Below are positions 33,279 to 42,123 of a stretch of DNA of 64,000 bases, piece by piece. The stretch spans positions 310,001 to 374,000 of the forward strand of contig JAJDTU010000001.1 in assembly GCA_022826965.1 (NCBI GenBank), written 5' to 3'. The stretch comes from Dehalococcoidia bacterium (GTDB lineage Bacteria; Chloroflexota; Dehalococcoidia; Bin125). The number at the start of each line of letters is the position of its first letter. The stretch's first letter is position 1. The translations under genes and the position numbers were made by a program. The notes under the pieces were generated by a model, which saw only the letters and a list, made by a program, of their open reading frames with translations, did no database searches and was not told the origin of the DNA.

Positions 33279-33680
33279 GTGCGCTATCTCCTTGACACCG
33301 ACTGGGTGATCGACGCCCTCAGAGGCCGACGCGCCTCCGCGCAGGCTCGCCATCGCATTGATCAGCTTGCCCCACGGGGCATCGCAATCAGCGTGATCTC
33401 CTTGGCCGAGCTATCGGTCGGGCCCAATCTGGTGGAGCCTTCAGTGCAGTCGCGCACGGAGATGCTCAGCTTCATCGAGGAGTTCACGTTGCTGGCGGTC
33501 GACGCGACCACCTGCGAGATCTTCGGAAGAGTCAAGGCCAACCTGCAACTGCGCGGGCAACTGATCGACGACTTCGACACCATGATTGGCGCGACCGCGC
33601 TTCAGCACGACCTTACTCTGCTGACCAACAACATCCGCCACTTTGAGCGCATCGATGGGCTGCGGTTCGAAACCCTGTGA
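33279..33680 (+). CDS. vapC: PIN-domain toxin (VapC family)
   Basis: A 133-residue PIN-domain ribonuclease. Acidic residues are in place: YLLDTDWVIDAL (first Asp), SLAELSVG (Glu), LIDDFDTMIGATAL (Asp) and LLTNNIRHFERI near the end. VapC toxins cleave tRNA or rRNA when freed from antitoxin. GTG start at 33279, 3 bp after the presumed antitoxin stop. The family's usual length of about 130 residues is kept, so it is likely functional. Confidence 0.82.
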   Translation: MRYLLDTDWVIDALRGRRASAQARHRIDQLAPRGIAISVISLAELSVGPNLVEPSVQSRTEMLSFIEEFTLLAVDATTCEIFGRVKANLQLRGQLIDDFDTMIGATALQHDLTLLTNNIRHFERIDGLRFETL

Positions 33681-34273
33681 CGCGCTCGGCGGTGCTCTTG
33701 CCTGACGGCGAAACGGTGCTGACGGAATTCATCGACGGAAGGTTCAGGCCGTGAATCGGATTTGCTCCAAGGACACCGACACGTTCCTGTTCGTCTTCTC
33801 CGACGAACGCATTGCCGATGTGATCGATCTTGATTACCAGACGCTGTTCGAACTGGACTGCGACGGCAACCCGGTCGCTCTGACCATCGAGCACGCGCGC
33901 GAGCGCGACGTATGGCCCGAGGTCGAAATCGAACGGCTTCCCGCCTGACTGAAGCGCGGCAGGCCGCGGCCTGCCGCTGAGCTCGCACCGATCTCCGCAC
34001 GTGCTCGCGGAGGGCTAGGTTGATGTTGGTCTGGTAGCCCCGACCCCCGGGCGCCTGAGACTTGATCCAGGCGATTACGTCGGCGTCGATTCTGAGGGTG
34101 ATCTGCTGCTTGACGGGCCGATAGAACTTGCCGCGCACGGCGCCGGTCCATTTGGTGATCTCAGGAATGTCGCTCAGGTCGATGTCTTGGTCAGCCAGCT
34201 CGTCAAGAGCCTTTAGGTGCTCCTGAGCCTCCGGCGGCAACGCATCGAATGGCTTCGTCGTAACTACGGACAC
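33602..34273 (-). CDS. BrnA-like antitoxin with run-on C-terminus
   Basis: From GTG 34273 the frame reads SVVTTKPFDALPPEAQEHL, then DIDLSDIPEITKWTGAVRGKFYRPVKQQITLRIDADVIAWIK and GYQTNINLALREHV, a clear BrnA-type ribbon-helix-helix antitoxin of about 100 residues. No stop follows: the frame continues Arg-rich for a further 120 residues, antisense to the DUF2283 and vapC genes and through the palindrome. The natural stop was probably lost, or the true end is near 33960. No BrnT toxin gene lies upstream, so it is an orphan. Confidence 0.6.
   Translation of the reverse strand: MSVVTTKPFDALPPEAQEHLKALDELADQDIDLSDIPEITKWTGAVRGKFYRPVKQQITLRIDADVIAWIKSQAPGGRGYQTNINLALREHVRRSVRAQRQAAACRASVRREAVRFRPRAIRRARARARWSERPGCRRSPVRTASGNQDRSHRQCVRRRRRTGTCRCPWSKSDSRPEPSVDEFRQHRFAVRQEHRRARHRVSNRSPSMRSKWRMLLVSRVRSC
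33751..33948 (+). CDS. DUF2283-like small protein
   Basis: A 65-residue protein: TDTFLFVFSDERIADVIDLDYQTLFELDCDGNPVALTIEHARE resembles DUF2283, which has the form of an alternating-strand domain found beside toxin-antitoxin genes. GTG start at 33751. A perfect 22-bp palindrome just after the stop (33956-33977) could end its transcript. It lies antisense to the tail of the BrnA-like frame. Confidence 0.6.
   Translation: MNRICSKDTDTFLFVFSDERIADVIDLDYQTLFELDCDGNPVALTIEHARERDVWPEVEIERLPA
33956..33977. terminator. Perfect palindrome after the DUF2283-like gene
   Basis: Two 11-bp arms, GCGGCAGGCCG and CGGCCTGCCGC, meeting without a loop, 7 bp after the stop. Could act as a transcript end for the plus-strand genes. 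No T-run follows. Confidence 0.4.
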
Positions 34274-34562
34274 GTAGCTACAGCAGTGGTCGTCGTCGAG
34301 AAGGACGAGCGGGTCCCCGAACGAGTCGGGGACGGGGAGGGGGGTGCTGTGGGAGGGGCCTGCCCCCGCCTGCGCGGGGGCGACTTTAGTTTGGGCGAGG
34401 GGGTGATCGTCGTCTGCGGGAGGGGCCCTCCCCCCGCCTGCGCGGGGGCGACTTTGGTTTGGGCGGGGGTGTGATCGGAGGTGCTGGGCGGGGGCTCTTA
34501 TTCTGTTTGGGTGCGGTCGGCTTGGGTTGATCGGGTCGGCTGGGGTTTGAGGATTTTGGGCT
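34274..34562. repeat. Intergenic tandem GC-rich repeats
   Basis: Two copies of a 67-bp unit start at 34351 and 34418. Each has GGGAGGGGCC, CCCGCCTGCGCGGG, GCGACTTT(A/G)GTTTGGGCG and GTGATCG. A GCGGGTCCCCG...CGGGGACGGGGA element at about 34308-34340 matches one at about 21550. The rest leads into the ABC exporter. Confidence 0.65.
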
Positions 34563-37500
34563 ATGACTTTCTCGTGGGAGCTGTGGGAGTTTACTCGGGG
34601 GGTTCGCTGGCGGATTGGGTTGTCGGTGTCGGTTGGGTTGCTGGCGGTGGCGGCGGGGGTGGCTCGGCTGGCGTTGCTGGGCTGGATCGGGGCGCGGATC
34701 TTTGAGGGCGACAGCTTTGGCGACCTGGTTCCGCTGATCATTGCGACGGCGGCGTCGATCGCGGCGCGCTCGGTCTTCCTGTACGCGAAGGAAGAGGTGG
34801 CGAACGGCACGGCGCTGCAGGTCCAGTTTGCCTTGCGGCAGCGGCTGTTCGACCAGGTCGTGCGGCTCGGACCGTCGCACTTCGATCGGAAGCGGACCGG
34901 CGACGTCACGGTCGGTGTAATCGAGGGGGTCGAGCAACTAGAGACGTTCTTCGGGCAGTACCTGCCGCAGCTGATCGTGGCGGCGCTGGCGCCGATCGGG
35001 ATCTTCATCTTCATGGGTTGGCTCGACCTGCCGGTGGCGGCGATCTACTTCGGATTCGCGCTGGTCACGCTGCTGCTGCCGCAGTTGCTGAAGCAGAAGA
35101 ATGCGGAAGCATCGTTGCGGCGGCGGGACGCGTACGGATCGTTCGCGGCGGACTTCCTCGATTCGGTGCAGGGTCTGGCGACGCTGAAGGCGTTCGGTCA
35201 GAGCGGGCGTCGCGGGTCGGAGTTGGCGGAGCGGGCGCAGGTGGTCTTCCGCACGACGATGGGCGTGCTGTTCCACAACGCGATCGCGCAGGGTCTGACG
35301 ATCCTGGCGATCACAGTGGGGGCGGCGGTGGCGCTGTATGTCGGCGCGCTTCGGGTCGAGGCGGGGGCGATGGAGCTGGCGGAGCTGCTGGTGGTGCTGA
35401 TGCTCGGGGTGGAGGTGTTCCGTCCGCTGCGCGAGCTGAGCCAGCTCTTCCACCAGGGACTGCTGGGCATGGCGGCGACGCAGAGCGTGCTGGATATCGA
35501 GCAGGCGCAACCGCTGACGCCGGACGCCGAGGCGGCGCCGGCGGAGGTGGTCGAGCCGCGGATCGAGTTTGAGCACGTGACGTTCAGCTACCCAACCGGG
35601 CGTCGAGCGGCGTTGAACGACGTCAGCTTCACTGTCGAGCCGGGCAAGCGGATCGGCGTGGTTGGACGCTCGGGGTCGGGCAAGTCGACGCTCGTGTGGT
35701 TGCTGCAGCGTCTGTACACGCCGCAGGAGGGGACGATCCGGCTGGGCGGGCGCGACGTCAACGAGCTGCGCTTCGCCGACATTCGCTCGCAGATGGCGGT
35801 CGTCTTGCAGGACACGTATCTGTTCCACGGTTCGGTGCTGGCCAACCTGCGGTTCGCCAAGCCGGACGCGAGCGAGGACGAGATCCGGGCCGCGGCGGAG
35901 GCGGCGAACGCGCACGAGTTCATCAACTCGTTGCCGGAGGGGTATGGGACCGTGATCGGCGAGCGGGGACACCGGTTGTCGGGCGGCGAGCGTCAGCGGA
36001 TCGCGATTGCGCGCGCGCTGCTGCGCGATGCGCCGATGCTGATCCTGGACGAGGCGCTGTCGAGCGTCGACGCGGAGAACGAGGCGACGATCCAGGGGGC
36101 GCTGGATCGGCTGATGCAGGGTCGGACGACGCTGATCATGGCGCACCGGCTGTCGAGCGTGCGCGACTGCGACGAGATCCTGGTGCTGGATGAGGGTCGG
36201 CTGGTCGAGCGCGGCGACCACGAGACGTTGCTGCGCGAAGGGGGCGTTTACGACTGGCTAATGCAGGGTCAGATGACCGACCCGAGCCTCGACGGGTTCG
36301 TCGACGATGCTCCGCCGGCGGAACGGGCAGCGGCTGAACGTGCGGCCGCCGCCGGGGCGAGTGGTTCGCTGGCGATGCAGGACTACGGGGGCGGGGCGAC
36401 GGAAGCGATCATCCGGGCGGAGGGGATGGGTTGGCGGGAGACGTCGGCGCGGTTGCTGGCGATGGCGGCTCCGTACTGGTTCAAGACCAGCCTGTCGTTT
36501 GGGACCGGGGTAATGCACTTCTTCGGCGCGATTGCGGTTGGCGTGATCGGCGCGTTCATGGTCGCCAATGTGCGGGACGGCGAGTCGATCACTTCGCTGG
36601 CTGCGTTGTTGATCGTTGTGGCCGTGTTGACCGGCCTGTTCCGCTTCCTCGAGAACTGGGTCTCGCATGACATGGCGTTCCGGTTGCTGGCGGATATGCG
36701 GATCGCGCTGTTCCGCAAGCTTGATCAGATTGCTCCCGCGTATCTGTTGCGGCGCCGATCAGGCGACCTCGTCTCGATGGCGACACAGGATGTGGAGACG
36801 GTGGAGTACTTCTTCGCGCACACGATCGCGAACGCGTTCGTCAGCGTGGTGATTCCGGGCGCGGCGCTGATCACGTTGTTCGTCGTGGACTGGCGACTGG
36901 GCATCGGACTGGCGCCACTGCTGATTCTGGCCGGACTGAGCCCGCTGTTTACGCGGCGGATCGTGGATCGACTGGGCTCGCGATCGCGCGACCACCTGGG
37001 CGCGCTGAACGCTCACATGGTGGACACGCTGCAGGGTCTGCGCGAGGTGACGGCATTCCAGCGCGAACCGGAGCGGAAGACAGAGTTCGAGGGTCTGATG
37101 CGGGAGTACATGCCGATTCGGGGTGGGTTCAACCGCCAGATCTCGGCGCAGCGCACGCTGCTTGAGGGCCTGACCGGCTACGGCGGTCTGGCAGTGCTGA
37201 CGATCGGCGGGGTGCTCGCGGTGCGGGGCGATATCGATTCGGCGCTGGCGCCGCTGTTGACGTTGCTGGCGATGGGGGCGTTCATGCCTGTGGCGGAGCT
37301 GGCCCAGGTCGGTCGGCGGCTGGGCGACACGCTGGGCGCGACCAGGCGGTTGACGGCTGTGCATAGCGAACCGGTGGCGGTGCTGGATGGTCCGGGCGCG
37401 TCGACCAACGGTGAGGCGGGGGACGGGGTTGGCGTGTCGGAGGGTGCGTTCGCGTCGGTCGGGTTCACGTACGAAGACACGCCCCGGGCGGCGCTGGACG

Positions 37501-38174
37501 AGGTGTCGTTCGACCTCAAGCCGGGCGGCACGGTGGCGCTGGTCGGCCCGTCGGGCGCGGGCAAGACGACGGCGGCTCATCTGCTGCTGCGCTTCTGGGA
37601 TCCGCAGGATGGCAAGATCACGCTGGAGGACTCGGATCTGCGCACGTATCGGCTCGATGAGCTGCGCGGGCAGGTAGCGCTGGTCGCGCAGGACACGTAC
37701 CTGTTCAACGCGTCGATTCGGGCCAACCTGCAGGTGGCGAAGCCGGATGCGAGGGAAGACGAACTGCGGCTGGCGATCGAGCGGGCCGGGCTGTCGGACT
37801 TCGTCGAGTCGCTGCCGGACGGCCTCGACACGCCGGTCGGAGAGCGGGGCGCGCAGCTCTCGGGCGGCCAGCGGCAGCGGGTCGCGATCGGGCGGGCGCT
37901 GCTCAAGGATGCTCCGGTGCTGATCCTGGATGAGGCGACATCGCATCTCGACGGCCTGAACGAGCGCCTGGTGCGAGATGCCCTGGACGAGCTGATGTCG
38001 GATCGAACGACGCTGGTGATCGCCCACCGGCTCTCAACCGTCAGAGACGCGGATCAGATTGTCGTGCTGGACGAGGGTCGGGTGGTGGAGATTGGGACGC
38101 ACGAGGAACTGGCGTCGGAGGATGGATTGTATTCGAGGTTGGTGCGTCGACAGTTGTCGGCGGCCCGACGGTAA
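34563..38174 (+). CDS. Fused double ABC exporter (TMD-NBD-TMD-NBD)
   Basis: A 1203-residue single-chain ABC exporter. Half 1: membrane domain about 15-320; NBD with Walker A GRSGSGKST (about 368-376), signature LSGGERQR and Walker B MLILDEALSSVD. An Ala-rich linker (about 580-620) leads to half 2: membrane domain about 640-930; NBD with GPSGAGKTT, LSGGQRQR and VLILDEATSHLD. Both catalytic Glu are present, so both sites look competent. Each half resembles a lone exporter subunit, with some likeness to CydD and CydC. Substrate unknown. Usual relatives are two separate genes of about 550-600 residues. Confidence 0.9.
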   Translation: MTFSWELWEFTRGVRWRIGLSVSVGLLAVAAGVARLALLGWIGARIFEGDSFGDLVPLIIATAASIAARSVFLYAKEEVANGTALQVQFALRQRLFDQVVRLGPSHFDRKRTGDVTVGVIEGVEQLETFFGQYLPQLIVAALAPIGIFIFMGWLDLPVAAIYFGFALVTLLLPQLLKQKNAEASLRRRDAYGSFAADFLDSVQGLATLKAFGQSGRRGSELAERAQVVFRTTMGVLFHNAIAQGLTILAITVGAAVALYVGALRVEAGAMELAELLVVLMLGVEVFRPLRELSQLFHQGLLGMAATQSVLDIEQAQPLTPDAEAAPAEVVEPRIEFEHVTFSYPTGRRAALNDVSFTVEPGKRIGVVGRSGSGKSTLVWLLQRLYTPQEGTIRLGGRDVNELRFADIRSQMAVVLQDTYLFHGSVLANLRFAKPDASEDEIRAAAEAANAHEFINSLPEGYGTVIGERGHRLSGGERQRIAIARALLRDAPMLILDEALSSVDAENEATIQGALDRLMQGRTTLIMAHRLSSVRDCDEILVLDEGRLVERGDHETLLREGGVYDWLMQGQMTDPSLDGFVDDAPPAERAAAERAAAAGASGSLAMQDYGGGATEAIIRAEGMGWRETSARLLAMAAPYWFKTSLSFGTGVMHFFGAIAVGVIGAFMVANVRDGESITSLAALLIVVAVLTGLFRFLENWVSHDMAFRLLADMRIALFRKLDQIAPAYLLRRRSGDLVSMATQDVETVEYFFAHTIANAFVSVVIPGAALITLFVVDWRLGIGLAPLLILAGLSPLFTRRIVDRLGSRSRDHLGALNAHMVDTLQGLREVTAFQREPERKTEFEGLMREYMPIRGGFNRQISAQRTLLEGLTGYGGLAVLTIGGVLAVRGDIDSALAPLLTLLAMGAFMPVAELAQVGRRLGDTLGATRRLTAVHSEPVAVLDGPGASTNGEAGDGVGVSEGAFASVGFTYEDTPRAALDEVSFDLKPGGTVALVGPSGAGKTTAAHLLLRFWDPQDGKITLEDSDLRTYRLDELRGQVALVAQDTYLFNASIRANLQVAKPDAREDELRLAIERAGLSDFVESLPDGLDTPVGERGAQLSGGQRQRVAIGRALLKDAPVLILDEATSHLDGLNERLVRDALDELMSDRTTLVIAHRLSTVRDADQIVVLDEGRVVEIGTHEELASEDGLYSRLVRRQLSAARR

Positions 38175-38185
38175 GGTGGCTTGGC

Positions 38186-39907
38186 CTAGCCGCCCGCACG
38201 GTCTTCGATGCTGCGCATGAGACTTCTCAGCACTCCCGCCACCACGAGATTCGAGTCGGGTTGATCCCGATCCAATTCGGAGTAGGGCACGTCCAAGTGC
38301 AGCTCAGGGATTGGGTCACCGTCAATGGAAACGGTGCGGATCATCCTCGACGATGTCAGCGTCCAGGCAAGCGATAGCGCGATCCGAAAACCCCGCCTTC
38401 CCATGCCGTTGTATCCACTGAAGTTGTATTGCCTCGATAGCTCAACAGGGCCGTCGTCGCTCAGCGAGAATCCTGAAGTGGCGACATAGGAGTCCCGCGT
38501 CGCTTGCCAGTGCTCAGGATCCAAGACATGGTTGCCGCTTACGCCCGGGGTGTCGCCACGTGCAGAGGTCACCTCGTGATACGAAGCAAACAGTGCAGTT
38601 CCTATCGGCTGGCACGAGGAGGAGACTGCCTCGAGGATTGGCTGGACGTGGTCGAGATGAACTTGATCGAGCGTAGCCACATCTGATTCTCGAGCGTTCT
38701 GACTGCGCCTAGCGTGAAGGAACGCCTCTACCTCCCCTCCGACTTCAAGACGCTCCAGCAGCCCACTCAGGCCGAAGAGAGGCACGACGTCGCAATCGGA
38801 GCGGGCTTGCCGCTGCAAGCCGCCGTAGACAATCGCCTTGGCGGCGACTTCCGGTACAACTGCTTCAACGCGATTGAGCGTGGCGATGAACTCGGAGGAC
38901 ACGGTTGCCCCCGATTTGATCTCAATGGCGGCCAGTCCATGTCCGGTTTCGTAGATCAAGTCGCACTCCAGTCCCTTGGAGTCACGCAAGAATGAGAGGT
39001 TGGCGGGTTGTGCTCGGTTGAAACGGTGTTTCATTGCCTCCGTCACCACCAGGTTTTCAAACAGAGCTCCGCGCAAGGGATGAGTCGCGACCTGCTCGGC
39101 TCGTTCGATTCCTAGCAAGTAGCTGGCCAGCCCGACATCGTGGAAATACAGCTTCGGGGACCGGATCAAGCGCTTCCCAAGATTGGCGTGAAATGGCGGC
39201 AACTGGAACACGACGTAGCTGGCTTCGAGGATGTTTAGCCACTCGCGAATGGTCGGATGCTTGACCCCGACATCGGAACCCAGGGAGCTCAGATTGACCA
39301 GTTGCCCGACCCGGCCGGCGCAAAGTCGCACGAATCGGCGAAAGGTGCTCAGGTCACGTACGCCACCCAATCGGCGGACATCGCGCTCAACGTAGGTTTC
39401 GAAATAGTCGCCGAGCGCCTGTCGAGGTTCCAGCTTCCGGTCGAGCAATCGAGGATAGAAACCGGCGAAGATCATCTCGTCGATTTCCAAACTCGCTCCG
39501 ATACGTTCACGTTCGGCGATTGAGAAGGGCAGGAGACGCAGGAGGGCTGTTCGGCCCGCGAGTGACTGGTTGATGGCGTCGGAAAGGCGAAACTGTTCAC
39601 TTCCCGTCAACACGTAGAGCCCCGCACCGCCGGTTTCGTCCGCCATGACCTGCAGATAGGACAACAGCTCCGGCACGTGCTGGATCTCATCGATGATGGC
39701 ACCTTGACCTAGTTGCGCCAAAAAGCCGCGAGGATCCCGCTCAGCAAAGTCGCGTTGGTCGGGCGCTTCGAGGTTTGCATAGTTGAGGTCTGGAAAGACT
39801 GATCGACACAGGGTGGTCTTGCCCGACTGCCTCGGGCCTGTCACGGTCACGAAGGGATACTGTTCGAAGAGCCCCTTGAGCCTCGGTGAGATGTCTCGCT
39901 CGATCAT
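38186..39907 (-). CDS. AAA_14/DUF4143 ATPase with extra C-terminal domain
   Basis: A 573-residue protein. The N-terminal ATPase has Walker A GPRQSGKTT (about 24-32), Walker B GAIIDEIQHVPELL (about 69-82) and the sensor stretch YVLTGSEQF. The middle DUF4143 region has FETYVERDVRRLGG, the winged-helix-like part TIREWLNILEASYVVFQLPP, and the PD-(D/E)xK-like ECDLIYE...AAIEIKSG. Typical members end near 390-400 residues; this one carries about 175 further residues of unknown fold. GC is lower than in its neighbours. Upstream lie two matching palindromes. Confidence 0.85.
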   Translation of the reverse strand: MIERDISPRLKGLFEQYPFVTVTGPRQSGKTTLCRSVFPDLNYANLEAPDQRDFAERDPRGFLAQLGQGAIIDEIQHVPELLSYLQVMADETGGAGLYVLTGSEQFRLSDAINQSLAGRTALLRLLPFSIAERERIGASLEIDEMIFAGFYPRLLDRKLEPRQALGDYFETYVERDVRRLGGVRDLSTFRRFVRLCAGRVGQLVNLSSLGSDVGVKHPTIREWLNILEASYVVFQLPPFHANLGKRLIRSPKLYFHDVGLASYLLGIERAEQVATHPLRGALFENLVVTEAMKHRFNRAQPANLSFLRDSKGLECDLIYETGHGLAAIEIKSGATVSSEFIATLNRVEAVVPEVAAKAIVYGGLQRQARSDCDVVPLFGLSGLLERLEVGGEVEAFLHARRSQNARESDVATLDQVHLDHVQPILEAVSSSCQPIGTALFASYHEVTSARGDTPGVSGNHVLDPEHWQATRDSYVATSGFSLSDDGPVELSRQYNFSGYNGMGRRGFRIALSLAWTLTSSRMIRTVSIDGDPIPELHLDVPYSELDRDQPDSNLVVAGVLRSLMRSIEDRAGG

Positions 39908-39935
39908 GGATTCAGAATATCAGCATGCGGGACAG

Positions 39936-39956
39936 ATTGAAAGCGTCACCTTCAAT
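39936..39956. promoter_or_regulatory. Palindromic operator-like site 1 of the DUF4143 ATPase
   Basis: ATTGAAAG-CGTCA-CCTTCAAT, one mismatch from full symmetry, 28 bp upstream of the ATPase start on the minus strand. Matches the site at 40042. Confidence 0.55.
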
Positions 39957-40041
39957 CGGCGCGACAAGTTTGCGCCAATTGTGGCCGAACCAACCTCGAT
40001 TTCACATTTCGGGCGATATTCGAGCCCAAGAGTTCGTGCAT

Positions 40042-40062
40042 ATTGAAAGTGTCTCTTTCAAT
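40042..40062. promoter_or_regulatory. Palindromic operator-like site 2
   Basis: ATTGAAAG-TGTCT-CTTTCAAT, perfectly symmetrical, 106 bp from site 1 and 75 bp upstream of the divergent EEP-family gene, so it could control either gene. Conserved arms and a similar 5-bp spacer support a shared regulator. Confidence 0.55.
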
Positions 40063-40137
40063 CTGTACAGCCGGTCGACGAGGGTGCCCGAATCGCCGAC
40101 CGCACGACAACCCACACCGAGGTACCTTCGGCTGTGA

Positions 40138-42036
40138 GTGACTAGACCCTCAACCTCCGCGGCTCCGTTCATCCCGCTACTGATCTCGGCCCTTGCCTTC
40201 GTCGCCGGGCTTCAGTTGTTGCGGAGCCTGGTGTCGGGGCTTGCGGTGTATCTGGGGCAGGTGCAGGATGTGTCGCCGGGGCATCTGGCGATCCTGATCT
40301 TTGCGATCTTCGCGACGGCGCTCGCGGCTCCGGTGGTGCGGCGCAGTCTGGGAGCACGGCGCGCGTTCATGAGCCTCGTGGTTGTGCTGGGGCTCTTGCG
40401 GCTGTCGGAGCAGTTTGCGTCGGAGCCCGACGCGCGACTGGGGATCGCTATTGCGGGGGTGGTGGTCTGGCTGTGGTTGATTCCGTTGTTGTTCTTGCGT
40501 GGTCTTGGCGATGGGTCGCGGTGGGCGCCGACGGGCGTGTTGGCGCTGCTGCTGGGGCTGGCGGTGGATACGGGGATTAAGGGTGCGTTTGGCACGCTTG
40601 ACCTCGGCTCGGCGGCCGGACTTGCGCCGCAGCTCTTGACGATTGCTCTGACGGTTGGTGTGCTCTCGTTGGTGGTGTGGTTGGGCCGCTCTTCGGACGA
40701 TGTGGTCACCGATGTGGTGAACGGCGGTTCGGAGCCGGGGTCGGCGTTCGTGGTTGGGCCCGCGATCGCATTGCACCTGTTGATCTTCCAGAATCTTGGG
40801 CATCATGCGGCGGTGATCGGCTGGTCGTTGCCGGCGGTATTCGCCTGGACGACGCTGGCAAACGTAGCGGCGCTGTGGGTCGTGGTTGCATTCGGGCGGC
40901 AAGGTTTGGGTCAACAGCGTTGGATGCGCGTGGCTGCGGCGGCGGCGCTGATCGTGGCGGTGGCTCCGACTCCTCCGGTGTGGCTGGCCGCGCTGGGCGC
41001 GTTGCTCGGGCCGGCCGCGATCTCGCTGTTCTTTGTGGCCGGCCTCGGTGGCCGCGCTGACGGTCGCAGAGGTTGGCTGAGCATGGCGCTCGGGATGATG
41101 GCCATACCTGTTGTCCTGTTCGGTTGGTACGCGCACTATGAAATCGACATCCGGATTCCTCAGTGGGTGCTGCCGCTGGCGGCGGCGGCAGTCGTCGCTG
41201 TGCCGGCGCTGGCGTCGGCTGGCGGCACTGCAGCGACCGATTGGTCGGGAGCGAAGTGGGTCGGCGTTGCTGCGTTGCTGCTGCTCCTGCTGCCGCTGCA
41301 CCAGGTGTTGACCTGGAACGAACCGGCCGGTCCGCCGGACGAGGATCGGTTGCGGGTCGCCACGTACAACATTCACCAGGGATTCGACCTATACGGCCGG
41401 CACGACCTGGAGGGGATCGCGCTCGCGATCGAGGAGTCGCAGGCCCAGGTTGTTGCGCTGCAGGAGGTGCCGCGCGGCTGGGTTGTGAACGGGTCTGTCG
41501 ATGCGCTGAGCTGGCTGGCTCAGCGTCTCCGGATGCATTCTGCGTGGGGTCCTGCGGCGGATCCGAACTGGGGCAACGCGATTCTGAGCCGGTACCCGAT
41601 TCTCGATGTTGTCAATCGGCCGATGCCCAACAACGACGATCTGCTATTCGAGCGGGCGTACATGGTGGCCAGGATTGATTTGGGTGAGCGAGACGTGCAG
41701 GTGGTCGCGACTCACCTGCACCACGTTGAGCGTGAGTCTCGGCATCGGCTGCCCCAGGTCCGGGCGCTGATTGCGGGTGTCGACTGGGCTCAGCCGACGA
41801 TCCTGCTCGGCGACCTCAACGCCCAGCCGCATCATGAGGAGCTCCGGCTGCTGAGATCGGCCGGGCTGTCGACGGTGCAGCCGCCGGTAGCCACCTACCC
41901 GGCGGACGGAGCGAGGCGTCAGATTGACTACGTGCTGACGACCTCGCACTTTTCGTTCGTCGATGTGTATGCGCCTGCCACGACGGCGAGCGATCACCTG
42001 CCCCTTGTGGCGACGCTTGAGTCATCGCTTGAATAG
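40138..42036 (+). CDS. Membrane protein with C-terminal endonuclease/exonuclease/phosphatase domain
   Basis: A 632-residue fusion. About residues 10-390 form roughly ten membrane helices. From about 400 on is an EEP-fold domain: LRVATYNIHQGFD, VVALQEVPRG (metal-binding Glu), NAILSRYPI, VVATHLHHVERE, TILLGDLNAQPHHEEL and ATTASDHLPLVA (catalytic His). EEP domains hydrolyse phosphodiesters of DNA, phosphoinositides or sphingomyelin; with the membrane half, a lipid-linked or extracellular substrate is likely. GTG start at 40138 has no clear ribosome site. Confidence 0.8.
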   Translation: MTRPSTSAAPFIPLLISALAFVAGLQLLRSLVSGLAVYLGQVQDVSPGHLAILIFAIFATALAAPVVRRSLGARRAFMSLVVVLGLLRLSEQFASEPDARLGIAIAGVVVWLWLIPLLFLRGLGDGSRWAPTGVLALLLGLAVDTGIKGAFGTLDLGSAAGLAPQLLTIALTVGVLSLVVWLGRSSDDVVTDVVNGGSEPGSAFVVGPAIALHLLIFQNLGHHAAVIGWSLPAVFAWTTLANVAALWVVVAFGRQGLGQQRWMRVAAAAALIVAVAPTPPVWLAALGALLGPAAISLFFVAGLGGRADGRRGWLSMALGMMAIPVVLFGWYAHYEIDIRIPQWVLPLAAAAVVAVPALASAGGTAATDWSGAKWVGVAALLLLLLPLHQVLTWNEPAGPPDEDRLRVATYNIHQGFDLYGRHDLEGIALAIEESQAQVVALQEVPRGWVVNGSVDALSWLAQRLRMHSAWGPAADPNWGNAILSRYPILDVVNRPMPNNDDLLFERAYMVARIDLGERDVQVVATHLHHVERESRHRLPQVRALIAGVDWAQPTILLGDLNAQPHHEELRLLRSAGLSTVQPPVATYPADGARRQIDYVLTTSHFSFVDVYAPATTASDHLPLVATLESSLE

Positions 42037-42123
42037 CTGTTGTGCGATTGCGATCGCGCATACTGATCGGCAGAATCAACGCAGTTTCGGGGCGGGCACG
42101 GCGGACAGGACGGGAGGCCGGCG

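Noticed and set aside
36759-38027. Arg/Gln/His-rich frame antisense to the ABC exporter
   Set aside because: No ribosome site or domain; mirrors the high-GC exporter codons.
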